From: an uncultured Bacteroidota bacterium
GTDB lineage: Bacteria > Bacteroidota > Bacteroidia > Flavobacteriales > Flavobacteriaceae
Assembly: GCA_902523635.1 (NCBI GenBank)
Contig: CABZAE010000001.1
Location: 156,001-220,000 of the forward strand
Direction: 5' to 3'
Length of the DNA: 64,000 bases
Part shown: positions 1 to 7,291 of the stretch, piece after piece
How positions within the stretch are numbered: the stretch's first letter is position 1
Layout of the letters: the number at the start of each line of letters is the position of its first letter
Position numbers and translations under genes: made by a program
The notes under the pieces: model-generated
The model's input: only the letters and a program-made list of their open reading frames with translations
Told to the model about the DNA's origin: nothing
The model's database searches: none

Positions 1-829
1 CCAACAAAAGAAAATAAAAATTGTTAATTCTTGTGGTTTTGATTCTATACCCTCTGATGTAGGTGTTTATTATATTGAAAAACAACTGTCAGCTAAAAAG
101 CAGAAACTAAAAAGTATTAATATGAGATTAGCAGGAGCTAAGGGAGGAATCAGTGGAGGAACCTATGCAAGTTTGAGTAACGTGAGAATCGAAGCTTTAA
201 AGGACAAAAAAATATTTCAGATTTTAAAAAACCCATATGGTTTAAATCCCAAAGGTAGTATGCATGGAAACGATGAAAAAGATTTAAAAAAAATAGTTTT
301 TGATAAAATTTCTAATAATTGGATTGCCCCTTTTGTTATGGCATCTATAAATACTAAAATTGTTAGAAGAAGTAATGCACTATCAAATTTTAAATATGGA
401 AAAGATTTTTTGTATAGTGAGGCAACTCTCTGTGGAAAGGGATATTTTGGTATGATCAAGGCCTATTTGATTTCATTTCCCTTTTTAATTTTGACTCTGG
501 CTAAACCAGGCACTTTTTTAAAGAAAATATTAGACTGGATTTTACCCAAACCGGGTCAAGGACCAAATAAAAAAAATCGAGAAACAGGATTTTTTAATTT
601 TAGGTTTTATATTGAAACCAACGAAGGTGATAATAAAATTGCTACGGTAACTGGGGATATGGATCCTGGATACGGCTCAACTTCAAAAATGTTAGCCGAA
701 TGTGCTGTGTGTCTAGCAAAAGACAATCTAGATGAACTAGGTGGGGTATTGACTCCCTCAGTTGCTATGGGAGATTTCTTGCTCGAAAGATTACAAAATT
801 TCGCTGGAATTACTTTTAAACTTAAATAA
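1..829 (+). CDS. Saccharopine dehydrogenase-like oxidoreductase, 5' truncated
   Basis: The reading frame is open from base 2 at the window edge, so the N-terminal Rossmann half is missing and the ATG at 122 is internal. The visible part begins with CGFDSIPSD, followed by a GGISGGTYAS loop and a C-terminal GGVLTPSVAMGDFLLERLQ block. These are characteristic of the saccharopine-dehydrogenase-like / trans-acting enoyl reductase family (SCCPDH-like), which are NAD(P)-dependent oxidoreductases acting on lipid or polyketide substrates in characterised members. The substrate here cannot be inferred. A hydrophobic stretch (AYLISFPFLILTLAKPG) may touch the membrane. The next gene starts 7 bases after the stop, so the two are probably co-transcribed. 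Confidence 0.8.
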   Translation, partial: QQKKIKIVNSCGFDSIPSDVGVYYIEKQLSAKKQKLKSINMRLAGAKGGISGGTYASLSNVRIEALKDKKIFQILKNPYGLNPKGSMHGNDEKDLKKIVFDKISNNWIAPFVMASINTKIVRRSNALSNFKYGKDFLYSEATLCGKGYFGMIKAYLISFPFLILTLAKPGTFLKKILDWILPKPGQGPNKKNRETGFFNFRFYIETNEGDNKIATVTGDMDPGYGSTSKMLAECAVCLAKDNLDELGGVLTPSVAMGDFLLERLQNFAGITFKLK

Positions 830-836
830 ATATGAC

Positions 837-1643
837 ATGAAAAAACAACTCCGAACAGTATTTTATTTTCTATTTTCCTTATTTTTTTTACTAATATTTG
901 GAAACTTTATTTCAAAAAATATGATGCACAGTGATGATAAAAACTGGATATCAATATTTAACGGACAAGACCTAAGTGGGTGGAACATGAAGGTTAGATA
1001 TTTTGATTACGGAGATAATCATCTTAACACATTCAAGGTAGAAAATGGAAATTTAAAGGTTTCCTATGAAAATTATGATTCATTTGATGATAAGTTTGGA
1101 CACATTTTTTACACCAAAAGAAAATTTAAAAATTATCACTTGAGTCTTGAATACAAGTTTAGTGGAAAACATTTAAAAGGAGCCCCTGGTTGGTCTGTAA
1201 AAAACAGTGGGATTATGTTACATTGTCAAGATCCTTCAACCATGTTAATTGATCAGGAATTCCCCGTAAGTGCTGAAGTGCAATTACTTGGTGGATTAAA
1301 TAAAGGTGAAAGAACAACAGCTAATGTATGCAGCCCTGGAACGGATGTTGATATCGATAATAAACTAGCAAAAAAACATTGTAATAATTCCAATTCAAGA
1401 ACATTCCACAATGATGACTGGGTAAAAGTTGAAGTTATTGTTAATTCTAATAAAAAAGTTCAACACATTGTTGAGGGTGATACAGTACTTTCATACACTA
1501 ATATCAAGGTTGGAGGTAACAAGGTTCCATCTAATTACTTAGTCAAAATTGGTGAATCAATATACGAGGGATATATTTCATTGCAATCTGAGGGACATCC
1601 AGTTGAATTCAGAAATATAAAAATAAAAGAAATTGACTTTTAA
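837..1643 (+). CDS. Secreted 3-keto-disaccharide hydrolase (DUF1080) family protein
   Basis: The 268-residue product starts at the ATG at 837. An upstream in-frame ATG at 762 lies inside the preceding gene, and only the 837 start gives a normal export signal (MKKQLR, then about 18 hydrophobic residues). The mature part opens with IFNGQDLSGW, the hallmark of the 3-keto-disaccharide hydrolase / DUF1080 jelly-roll domain (PF06439), and continues with SGIMLHCQDP and AEVQLLGG strands. Family members cleave 3-keto-glycosides or bind glycans in the periplasm or at the cell surface. No polysaccharide utilisation genes flank it, so the substrate is unknown. Stop at 1641-1643; no terminator is seen before the convergent neighbour. 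Confidence 0.82.
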   Translation: MKKQLRTVFYFLFSLFFLLIFGNFISKNMMHSDDKNWISIFNGQDLSGWNMKVRYFDYGDNHLNTFKVENGNLKVSYENYDSFDDKFGHIFYTKRKFKNYHLSLEYKFSGKHLKGAPGWSVKNSGIMLHCQDPSTMLIDQEFPVSAEVQLLGGLNKGERTTANVCSPGTDVDIDNKLAKKHCNNSNSRTFHNDDWVKVEVIVNSNKKVQHIVEGDTVLSYTNIKVGGNKVPSNYLVKIGESIYEGYISLQSEGHPVEFRNIKIKEIDF

Positions 1644-1691
1644 AATATCAAATTTTGCGGAATATTAATTTTATGTAATAATTATAATCGT

Positions 1692-2432
1692 CTATTTGTC
1701 TCTCTCTAGATTGTAAAGATCAAGATCAATATCATCAATACCTTCTTTGTCAAATGGATACTCCATTTGATCTTGTATATTGTATAGTGATATTAAAATA
1801 AATTGACTTAAAACAACTATAAAATAGGTTAGGTAGGGAGGATTTTCAATACCAATTTTATTTATAATGGTAGGGGTGTAAATTAGAGGAAATATGTAAA
1901 CAAAAATTAGACAGTATGCTTTTAAACTTATTGGGGTGCGGTGCGTGTGGATTCCTACAAGATTATCTGCACTATCATAAGTGTCTTTTAAAAATCTGGA
2001 GACCTTTTGTAAGGTGCCACCGCCAATAATATCCCTTTTAGATAACAAAAAACTATAAAGCTCTTCGATGTTTTTATCATGAGACTTTGTTGTGCTAACT
2101 ACATCACTTAAGTAATCAATTAAACCTTGGCTACATTTGTATATTAAGTCCTTTGTGGTTTTAATATCTTTTTCTTCTAATTTTGACCCCTTAACGATAT
2201 TTTCAACAGTTTTTAAACTTCCCCTAAAGAGACTTAGGTGTTCCAAGGCTTTTTCTCTTCTTCGAAAAGCACCTCTAATTGTAAATACCAGAGGGAATAT
2301 TATAGCTATACTAATTAGTGTTAAATCAATATTGTAAGTAATTGAAAACTTGTATGAAATCAAGGTAACCAAGAAAGAAATGAAAACAGCAATGAGAGTT
2401 TTTCTATTTAAAATTACAAGGTAACTTGACAT
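1692..2432 (-). CDS. Bestrophin-like inner-membrane protein
   Basis: The 246-residue protein has two N-terminal hydrophobic segments (about residues 12-28 and 36-52), a charged helical middle, two more hydrophobic segments (about 170-188 and 200-218) and an acidic tail containing YPFDKEGIDDIDLDL. A tail with PF and a run of Asp after the last membrane span, plus a FRRREKALEHL helix after the second span, resembles the bestrophin/UPF0187 anion-channel family, but this is a reading of topology and motifs only. It is a single gene, facing away from the following CotH-like gene and toward the DUF1080 gene. Alternative: a conserved flavobacterial membrane protein of unknown role. Confidence 0.6.
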   Translation of the reverse strand: MSSYLVILNRKTLIAVFISFLVTLISYKFSITYNIDLTLISIAIIFPLVFTIRGAFRRREKALEHLSLFRGSLKTVENIVKGSKLEEKDIKTTKDLIYKCSQGLIDYLSDVVSTTKSHDKNIEELYSFLLSKRDIIGGGTLQKVSRFLKDTYDSADNLVGIHTHRTPISLKAYCLIFVYIFPLIYTPTIINKIGIENPPYLTYFIVVLSQFILISLYNIQDQMEYPFDKEGIDDIDLDLYNLERDK

Positions 2433-2499
2433 TTAAAAATATTTTATTACATTTCGAATAATAAACGAAAATATAAAAAAAATTCTACACTAAATTATT

Positions 2500-3522
2500 A
2501 TGAAAAAGTTAATCAACTCAATTATTTCCTTTTTAATTTTCTTTATCGGTTTTTCTCAAAAGGAACTAGATTCAGATCAATTTTACGCTGACCAAACTCC
2601 GATGGAAATTAAACTAAACTATTCTAACAAAAGCATGAAGAAAAATACAAATGACTCAATTTATGTTAAAACAGATTTAGCTTATAATTACCAAAATGAA
2701 TGGAAAAGTATACCAGTTGAGCTGAGAGCTCGAGGTAATTTTAGAAGAGCAAAGTGTTATTTTCCACCTATAAAAATGAAAATTAAAAAAAGTAATTATA
2801 AAAACACCATTTTTGATGGTAACAAAAAGATGAAGCTTGTTTTACCGTGTAGGACTGATGATGAAAAAAATGATAACATTTTAAAAGAATATCTTGCTTA
2901 TAAGGTCTATGAGTTAGTTTCACCATATCACTTCAAAACCAGGAGAGTTAATATAGAATTTACTGAGCCAAAAGGAAAAAAAGAAAAAAAATATTCTTTA
3001 AAAGGTTTTTTAATTGAAGACGATAGTAAATTAGAGAAAAGATTTGGTGGTAGAGTTGTAGAACAATTTGTTCATCCACTAGCTATGGACGGAGCAGGCT
3101 CAGTCCAACACGCAATTTTTCAATACATGATCGGTAACACTGACTTCTCTGTTGCATACCAGCATAATGGTAAATTATTGTATAATGCTGAAAAGAAGTT
3201 TATCCCTCTTCCATACGATTTTGACATGACAGGATGGGTGGATCCCAGTTATGGTTTTGGAAACCCAACACTTAATTTAAGCTCCCTGACTGAACGTCAA
3301 TACAGAGGATTCAAAAGGGATACAGAATTAATGAATGAAATTAGAGATCAGTTTTTAACAAAAAAGGATCAAATCATTTCTATTGTTAATTCGATGAAGT
3401 CTGAATTTGACAATGAATCAGCATTTGACGAAATGAATGAATTTATGATGAGCTTTTTTTCTATTATTGAGGATGATAATAAATTCAACAAGGAAATTGT
3501 TGCTCAGGCAAGAACAAAATAA
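2500..3522 (+). CDS. Exported CotH-like protein
   Basis: The 340-residue product has a signal peptide (MKKLINSIISFLIFFIGFSQ, cleaved near residue 20). The body shows the block order of CotH-type secretory kinase-like proteins: ELRARGNFRRA (residues 74-84), a lysine-containing strand FDGNKKMKLVLP, a helix with NILKEYLAYKVYELV, then IGNTDFSVAYQHN (211-223) and PLPYDFDMTGWVD (236-248), whose Asp residues sit where CotH-family metal ligands lie. CotH of Bacillus spores is an atypical protein kinase; bacterial relatives outside spore formers are mostly uncharacterised. The family assignment is by motif resemblance and is only moderately certain. It stands alone, with an esterase 79 bases downstream. 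Confidence 0.6.
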   Translation: MKKLINSIISFLIFFIGFSQKELDSDQFYADQTPMEIKLNYSNKSMKKNTNDSIYVKTDLAYNYQNEWKSIPVELRARGNFRRAKCYFPPIKMKIKKSNYKNTIFDGNKKMKLVLPCRTDDEKNDNILKEYLAYKVYELVSPYHFKTRRVNIEFTEPKGKKEKKYSLKGFLIEDDSKLEKRFGGRVVEQFVHPLAMDGAGSVQHAIFQYMIGNTDFSVAYQHNGKLLYNAEKKFIPLPYDFDMTGWVDPSYGFGNPTLNLSSLTERQYRGFKRDTELMNEIRDQFLTKKDQIISIVNSMKSEFDNESAFDEMNEFMMSFFSIIEDDNKFNKEIVAQARTK

Positions 3523-3601
3523 ATAACTTTATAATTCTGATTTTCATTTATTCAAATTTGTTTTACTCAATTTTTAAATTCTTTTTTGTTTTTAGTTTTA
3601 T

Positions 3602-4471
3602 ATGAGAGGTGTTTTCATAAATGTAATAATATTTGTAGTCTTAGTTTCATGTAAAACTGTTGAGGAAAATGGATCATTTGTCAATGGGGTTACAAATCAA
3701 ATAATCAATCATGATGGCTCTGATAGGGAGTATATTCAATATATTCCTAGTGATTATGATGGATCTGAGAAATTACCGTTACTAATTAATTTTCATGGAT
3801 TTGGAGGACAGGCAAGAGGCCACATGCAGGCTGCTGATTTGAGAAGTTTAGCCGAATCAAATGGTTTTGTATTGGTTTACCCTCAAGGAAGTGATTTAAA
3901 TGGCTTCTCCCACTGGAATGCAGCCCTGAAGGGCGGAGACAATAAAAGTGATGTGGATGACTTGGGATTTATTGAGGCTTTAATAAATAAATTAATATCC
4001 CAGAATTTAATTGATGATGAAAGAGTGTATGCGATAGGATACTCAAATGGTGGAATGATGAGTTATGCTTTAGGATGTTACAAAAGCAATTTAATTGCTG
4101 CTATTGGTTCGGTTTCAGGTTACATGCTTCAAAATGATTGTACTCCATCGCATTCGATTCCACTTATAAAACTTCACGGAACTAATGATTATTATGATGG
4201 TGGAGGAGTTTACAATTCTGTAGAATTTGTTGTTAATTTTTGGAAAAATTTTAATAATATCAGTGCAGATCCTTTAATAGACTCTTATAATGATAATGGT
4301 ATGTTAATTGAAAAATATAGTTACAGAAATGATAGTAATATTTTAGTTGAACATTACAAAGTTAATGATGGCGATCATGTATGGTTTGATTTTAATTATA
4401 AGGGGAAAAAAACAAATGAAATAATTTGGGACTTTTTCTCACAGTTTGATATTGAGGGCTACAGAAATTAA
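3602..4471 (+). CDS. Lipoprotein polyhydroxybutyrate-depolymerase/feruloyl-esterase-like alpha/beta hydrolase (LpqC type)
   Basis: The 289-residue product has a lipoprotein signal with lipobox VLVSC (Cys17), so it is probably anchored in the outer membrane. The alpha/beta-hydrolase elements are in order: oxyanion-hole HGFGG (65-69), nucleophile elbow GYSNG with Ser148, acid LHGTND with Asp196, and His259 in NDGDHVW. This pattern and the short, lidless catalytic domain match the LpqC / PHB depolymerase / feruloyl esterase group that cleaves polyester or plant-type ester bonds. The true substrate is open. The 3' end stops one base from the convergent DUF4920 gene. Confidence 0.82.
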   Translation: MRGVFINVIIFVVLVSCKTVEENGSFVNGVTNQIINHDGSDREYIQYIPSDYDGSEKLPLLINFHGFGGQARGHMQAADLRSLAESNGFVLVYPQGSDLNGFSHWNAALKGGDNKSDVDDLGFIEALINKLISQNLIDDERVYAIGYSNGGMMSYALGCYKSNLIAAIGSVSGYMLQNDCTPSHSIPLIKLHGTNDYYDGGGVYNSVEFVVNFWKNFNNISADPLIDSYNDNGMLIEKYSYRNDSNILVEHYKVNDGDHVWFDFNYKGKKTNEIIWDFFSQFDIEGYRN

Positions 4472-4472
4472 C

Positions 4473-4943
4473 TTAATTTTTAATAATCACACCATCAGCT
4501 AAGAAGGATAAAGTAATTTCAGGTTCATTAATCTGTGAGATTTCCAAATTAGATTTTCCTGCATCCTCAGCATAATGTCTGAGTTGAGCTACACTTAAGG
4601 TATCTACAGAAATTTTACCATTAATTACGGCAGATTTTCCAACTGATCCATTTTTAGGGACAAAAAAACCATAGTTTTTAAACCGAACTAATATGGTATC
4701 TTTTTCAACATTTAATCGCATCCAGCAGCCTTTCATGGGACAAGTAGATAAAATTTTACCTTCAATTTTGATGTCATCTTTATTATTTTTTAGAAAATCA
4801 ATTTTATTTTCTTGAAAACTTTGAATATTATTATCTGTAATTTTTTTTCCATGAAAACTAATGTTTCGAGAATTATTTTCGGAAAAGATTTGGCCATGCA
4901 ACAAAATAGGAATTAAAAAAAGTGGATAAAGAATATGTTTCAT
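4473..4943 (-). CDS. Secreted DUF4920 domain protein
   Basis: The 156-residue product has an N-terminal signal (MKHILYPLFLIPILLHGQ) and a small beta-barrel-like domain. The diagnostic run is CPMKGCWMRL (about 68-77), then VRFKNYGFFVPKN and GKSAVINGKISV, which is the core of DUF4920. The two Cys with intervening Lys-Gly suggest metal or disulfide chemistry, and related small OB-like domains occur next to copper or redox proteins, but no function has been demonstrated to my knowledge. Convergent with the esterase. Confidence 0.85.
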   Translation of the reverse strand: MKHILYPLFLIPILLHGQIFSENNSRNISFHGKKITDNNIQSFQENKIDFLKNNKDDIKIEGKILSTCPMKGCWMRLNVEKDTILVRFKNYGFFVPKNGSVGKSAVINGKISVDTLSVAQLRHYAEDAGKSNLEISQINEPEITLSFLADGVIIKN

Positions 4944-5000
4944 TTCATAAATTTACAATATGTTTTTAAACATTTATAAAATACAATTAAATCCAGTGCC

Positions 5001-5129
5001 GTGAAAAAAGAGTATTTGATAGCATTAATGATTTTGGTTCCTCTCATTGGATTTTGGTTTAACATATACGCCCTTTTCCTTGTTTTGCCTCTGGGTTTAT
5101 ATTTTAACAATAAAAATGCCAAAAAATAA
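5001..5129 (+). CDS. Candidate small membrane protein (42 aa, GTG start)
   Basis: A GTG at 5001 opens a 42-codon frame that ends TAA at 5127-5129. The peptide starts [13 protein letters not shown] and is almost entirely hydrophobic, with two short spans separated by an Asn and a tail of NNKNAKK: a typical small inner-membrane protein. It overlaps the start of the DUF2256 gene by 14 bases in another frame, as expected for a translationally coupled pair. There is no homology I recognise, so this rests on reading-frame quality, hydropathy and position. Confidence 0.5.
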   Translation: MKKEYLIALMILVPLIGFWFNIYALFLVLPLGLYFNNKNAKK

Positions 5130-5250
5130 ATTTGACGATAAAATATGTCCAGTATGTAATAGACCTTTTGAGTGGAGAAAAAAATGGAAAAAGGATTGGG
5201 ATAATGTAAAATATTGTAGCAAAAGGTGTAGAATGAATAAAAGTTCCTAA
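5116..5250 (+). CDS. DUF2256 zinc-ribbon-like small protein
   Basis: The 44-residue protein has its start set at the ATG at 5116 (MPKNKFDDK); the frame is open further upstream but that extension is hydrophobic and belongs to the overlapping gene's territory. It contains [14 protein letters not shown], then [13 protein letters not shown]: two CxxC/CxxxC-type pairs that would hold one zinc. This is the complete DUF2256 pattern. The role is unknown; in other flavobacteria the gene often sits near photolyase/cryptochrome genes, which are not present here. Confidence 0.85.
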   Translation: MPKNKFDDKICPVCNRPFEWRKKWKKDWDNVKYCSKRCRMNKSS

Positions 5251-5307
5251 GACGATGTCATACTTATAAGAATGTTTTGTTATTTTTATTAGTAAAATCT
5301 AAATATT

Positions 5308-6045
5308 ATGAAAAAATTATTTGTCTACTTTTTTTCTTTGAGTTTTTTTTGTTCGTTTTCTCAAGAAGAAATTTATGTAGGTTTACATTATTTTAAAGTT
5401 AAAACTGAACATGCAGCTGAATTTGTAGAAGCCGAAAAAAATTATTTCTCAAAAATTCACAAAGCTAGAATCGATGCAGGTGAAAAGATTGGTTGGGATA
5501 TGTGGAGAGCTGTTGATCCTGAAATGACAAACTCAGAACATACAACTTTTATTTTTGCCCATTTACAAGGCCTAGATCAAACCTTGAGAGTAGGAAACCC
5601 TAATAATATGTTTCCACAGTCTGAAATGAATTTAATTCGAAAAGACAGAGGAAAAATGGTTTTAAGCACTCATTTTGTGCAAACAGTTCTCAAAGGCGGG
5701 TTTGCTCCAGTTGATGGTAAACCCTCTCAAATAGTTGTTTTAAATTTTCTTGATATTAAAGCGGGGAAAGATTATGATTATGAACAATTTATGAATAGTA
5801 GAGTATCGTCAATGAAAAACAATAAACTTTTAAAAGGATATGGACTACACAAAATTGTTTCACCTGAAAATGACGGTAGTGATTATATAAGTGCTAGGTT
5901 CTTTGATTCTCAACAGGATTTACACAAAAACAATGTGAGCACTACAAAATCAACAAAAGAGAGGTTGAGTAGAATTAAGAAGTGGTATAGCATGGCTAGT
6001 CGGGTAAAAACTCAAATGTTTCAGCTTGTACTATCAGAAAGATAA
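5308..6045 (+). CDS. Exported protein of unknown function
   Basis: The 245-residue product has a clear signal peptide (MKKLFVYFFSLSFFCSFSQ). The mature protein may consist of two similar ferredoxin-like alpha/beta halves: GLHYFKVKTEHAAEFVEAEK near the N-terminus resembles the first strand and helix of dimeric alpha/beta-barrel (ABM/EthD-like) domains, and VLNFLDIKAGKDYDYEQFMN about 125 residues later could be the second copy. No catalytic residues are recognisable. Its own promoter is likely, since both neighbours are separated and a strong hairpin follows the stop. Confidence 0.7.
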   Translation: MKKLFVYFFSLSFFCSFSQEEIYVGLHYFKVKTEHAAEFVEAEKNYFSKIHKARIDAGEKIGWDMWRAVDPEMTNSEHTTFIFAHLQGLDQTLRVGNPNNMFPQSEMNLIRKDRGKMVLSTHFVQTVLKGGFAPVDGKPSQIVVLNFLDIKAGKDYDYEQFMNSRVSSMKNNKLLKGYGLHKIVSPENDGSDYISARFFDSQQDLHKNNVSTTKSTKERLSRIKKWYSMASRVKTQMFQLVLSER

Positions 6046-6052
6046 AATTCAT

Positions 6053-6087
6053 CAAAAAAAGCTCTCAATTTTGAGAGCTTTTTTATT
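6053..6087. terminator. Bidirectional intrinsic terminator
   Basis: A-rich flank, stem GCTCTCA / TGAGAGC with a 4-base ATTT loop, and a T-rich flank. It lies between the ends of the plus-strand gene ending at 6045 and the minus-strand propeller gene ending at 6140, and can serve both. Confidence 0.85.
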
Positions 6088-6139
6088 TTAATTAAATCAA
6101 TACAGTCACCATATCATCAGGGGAGGTGGAATTGAGTAT

Positions 6140-7291
6140 TTAGTCAGTTTTCCAAAATGCAATACCACCAGCTTGTTTACCTACTTCAACAGAGGAAATC
6201 AACTTTGAATCATTTAAATTAATAACATCAACAATTCCAGGTTCTCCACCGACACCTTCGACTGAGATAAAAGCATATTTGCTATCATTTGAAATTGCAA
6301 TTCCATGAGAAACCGTAGTTGAATTTTTAATAACGTTGGTCTTGTAATTATTTTCTAAATCCCAAATCGCAGTGCTTCCCTCACCTTTCAAGGTGGCAAC
6401 AAGATACTTTCCATTTGGGGAAACCTCAACATTGTATGGACCCTTCTGAGTTTTGATTCTTTTAGAAATTTTCCATTTATCAGAATCTATTTCTATGATT
6501 TCGTTTGAACCATTTCCAGCAACATAAAGAGTTTTTTTGTTGGGGTGATGAATGACCCAAGTAGGTTTGACATCTGACATGTGCATGCTATTTTTCATTT
6601 CCATTACATGTTCTTTCATATTGTTGGAGTAATTTATCTCCTTTGTCGAATTCATCATTTTTTTATTATCCATGGAATGATTCATACTCATCTTTTTTTT
6701 CTCAGAGATTTTATTTTCTAAATTCATTTTCCTCGAGACACTTAGATCAAGAGCATCAATTTCATATAATTCTGATGACATCATCGAAACAGAATACTGT
6801 TTGAGTCCATCGGGTGACATACGTGAACCGTGCGGCATGGCTCCAGTAGTTATTTTTTTTATTTCTGTCATTGTTTCTGGGTCTACAACTGATACAGTAC
6901 TCGGTGACATTTTACCATGAAGGTTGAAGTTCACACAATATAAAAGTCCAGTCACAGAGGATATTTGCATGGTTGCAGGAAACAATCCTAATGAAGTTTC
7001 CCCTACAACTTTATTATCCTTAGTTGAATATTTAATCAATTTTCCAAAAGGATTTCCGTGAGCTAAAGATAAATACCAATAGTCTCCGTTAGGACCAACA
7101 GTTATTCCATGAGGACCTTCAATTTCTGTGGGGTAATATCCAACATCGAATCTTTCCAGCTCAGAAATATTATCTCCATCAAATTTTAATAGAGAAACTG
7201 TATCATCAGATTCTGCCGCTACGTACACGAAATAATTTTGTGCTTGTGTTTGAGCTGCAAAAAGATATAAAAATATAAGAAGCTTTTTCAT
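6140..7291 (-). CDS. Secreted YVTN-type beta-propeller with Met/His-rich insert
   Basis: The 383-residue product has a signal peptide (MKKLLIFLYLFAAQTQAQ) and repeated YVTN/lactonase-type blades, for example GPHGITVGPNG (59-69), GAMPHGSRMSPDG (150-162), THPNKK-like turns near 248-252, GPYNVEVSPNGKY and GKQAGGIAF at the end. Between two blades, residues 198-240 form a low-complexity insert with ten Met and three His, in patterns such as MSMNHSM and MKNSMHM. Such methionine clusters bind Cu(I) or Ag(I) in known copper-handling proteins; here that is inference. Its ATG shares a base with the stop of the upstream gene (TAATG), so translation is coupled. Last gene of a three-gene operon. Confidence 0.8.
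   Translation of the reverse strand: MKKLLIFLYLFAAQTQAQNYFVYVAAESDDTVSLLKFDGDNISELERFDVGYYPTEIEGPHGITVGPNGDYWYLSLAHGNPFGKLIKYSTKDNKVVGETSLGLFPATMQISSVTGLLYCVNFNLHGKMSPSTVSVVDPETMTEIKKITTGAMPHGSRMSPDGLKQYSVSMMSSELYEIDALDLSVSRKMNLENKISEKKKMSMNHSMDNKKMMNSTKEINYSNNMKEHVMEMKNSMHMSDVKPTWVIHHPNKKTLYVAGNGSNEIIEIDSDKWKISKRIKTQKGPYNVEVSPNGKYLVATLKGEGSTAIWDLENNYKTNVIKNSTTVSHGIAISNDSKYAFISVEGVGGEPGIVDVINLNDSKLISSVEVGKQAGGIAFWKTD

Noticed and set aside
4955..4975. Palindrome ATGTTT-TT-AAACAT before the DUF4920 gene as an operator.
   Set aside because: Short AT-only palindromes are expected by chance at this base composition, and there is no second copy.
4940..5122. A 60-codon minus-strand frame upstream of the DUF4920 gene.
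   Set aside because: It is antisense to the small membrane gene and the DUF2256 start, has no signal or known motif, and looks like a shadow.
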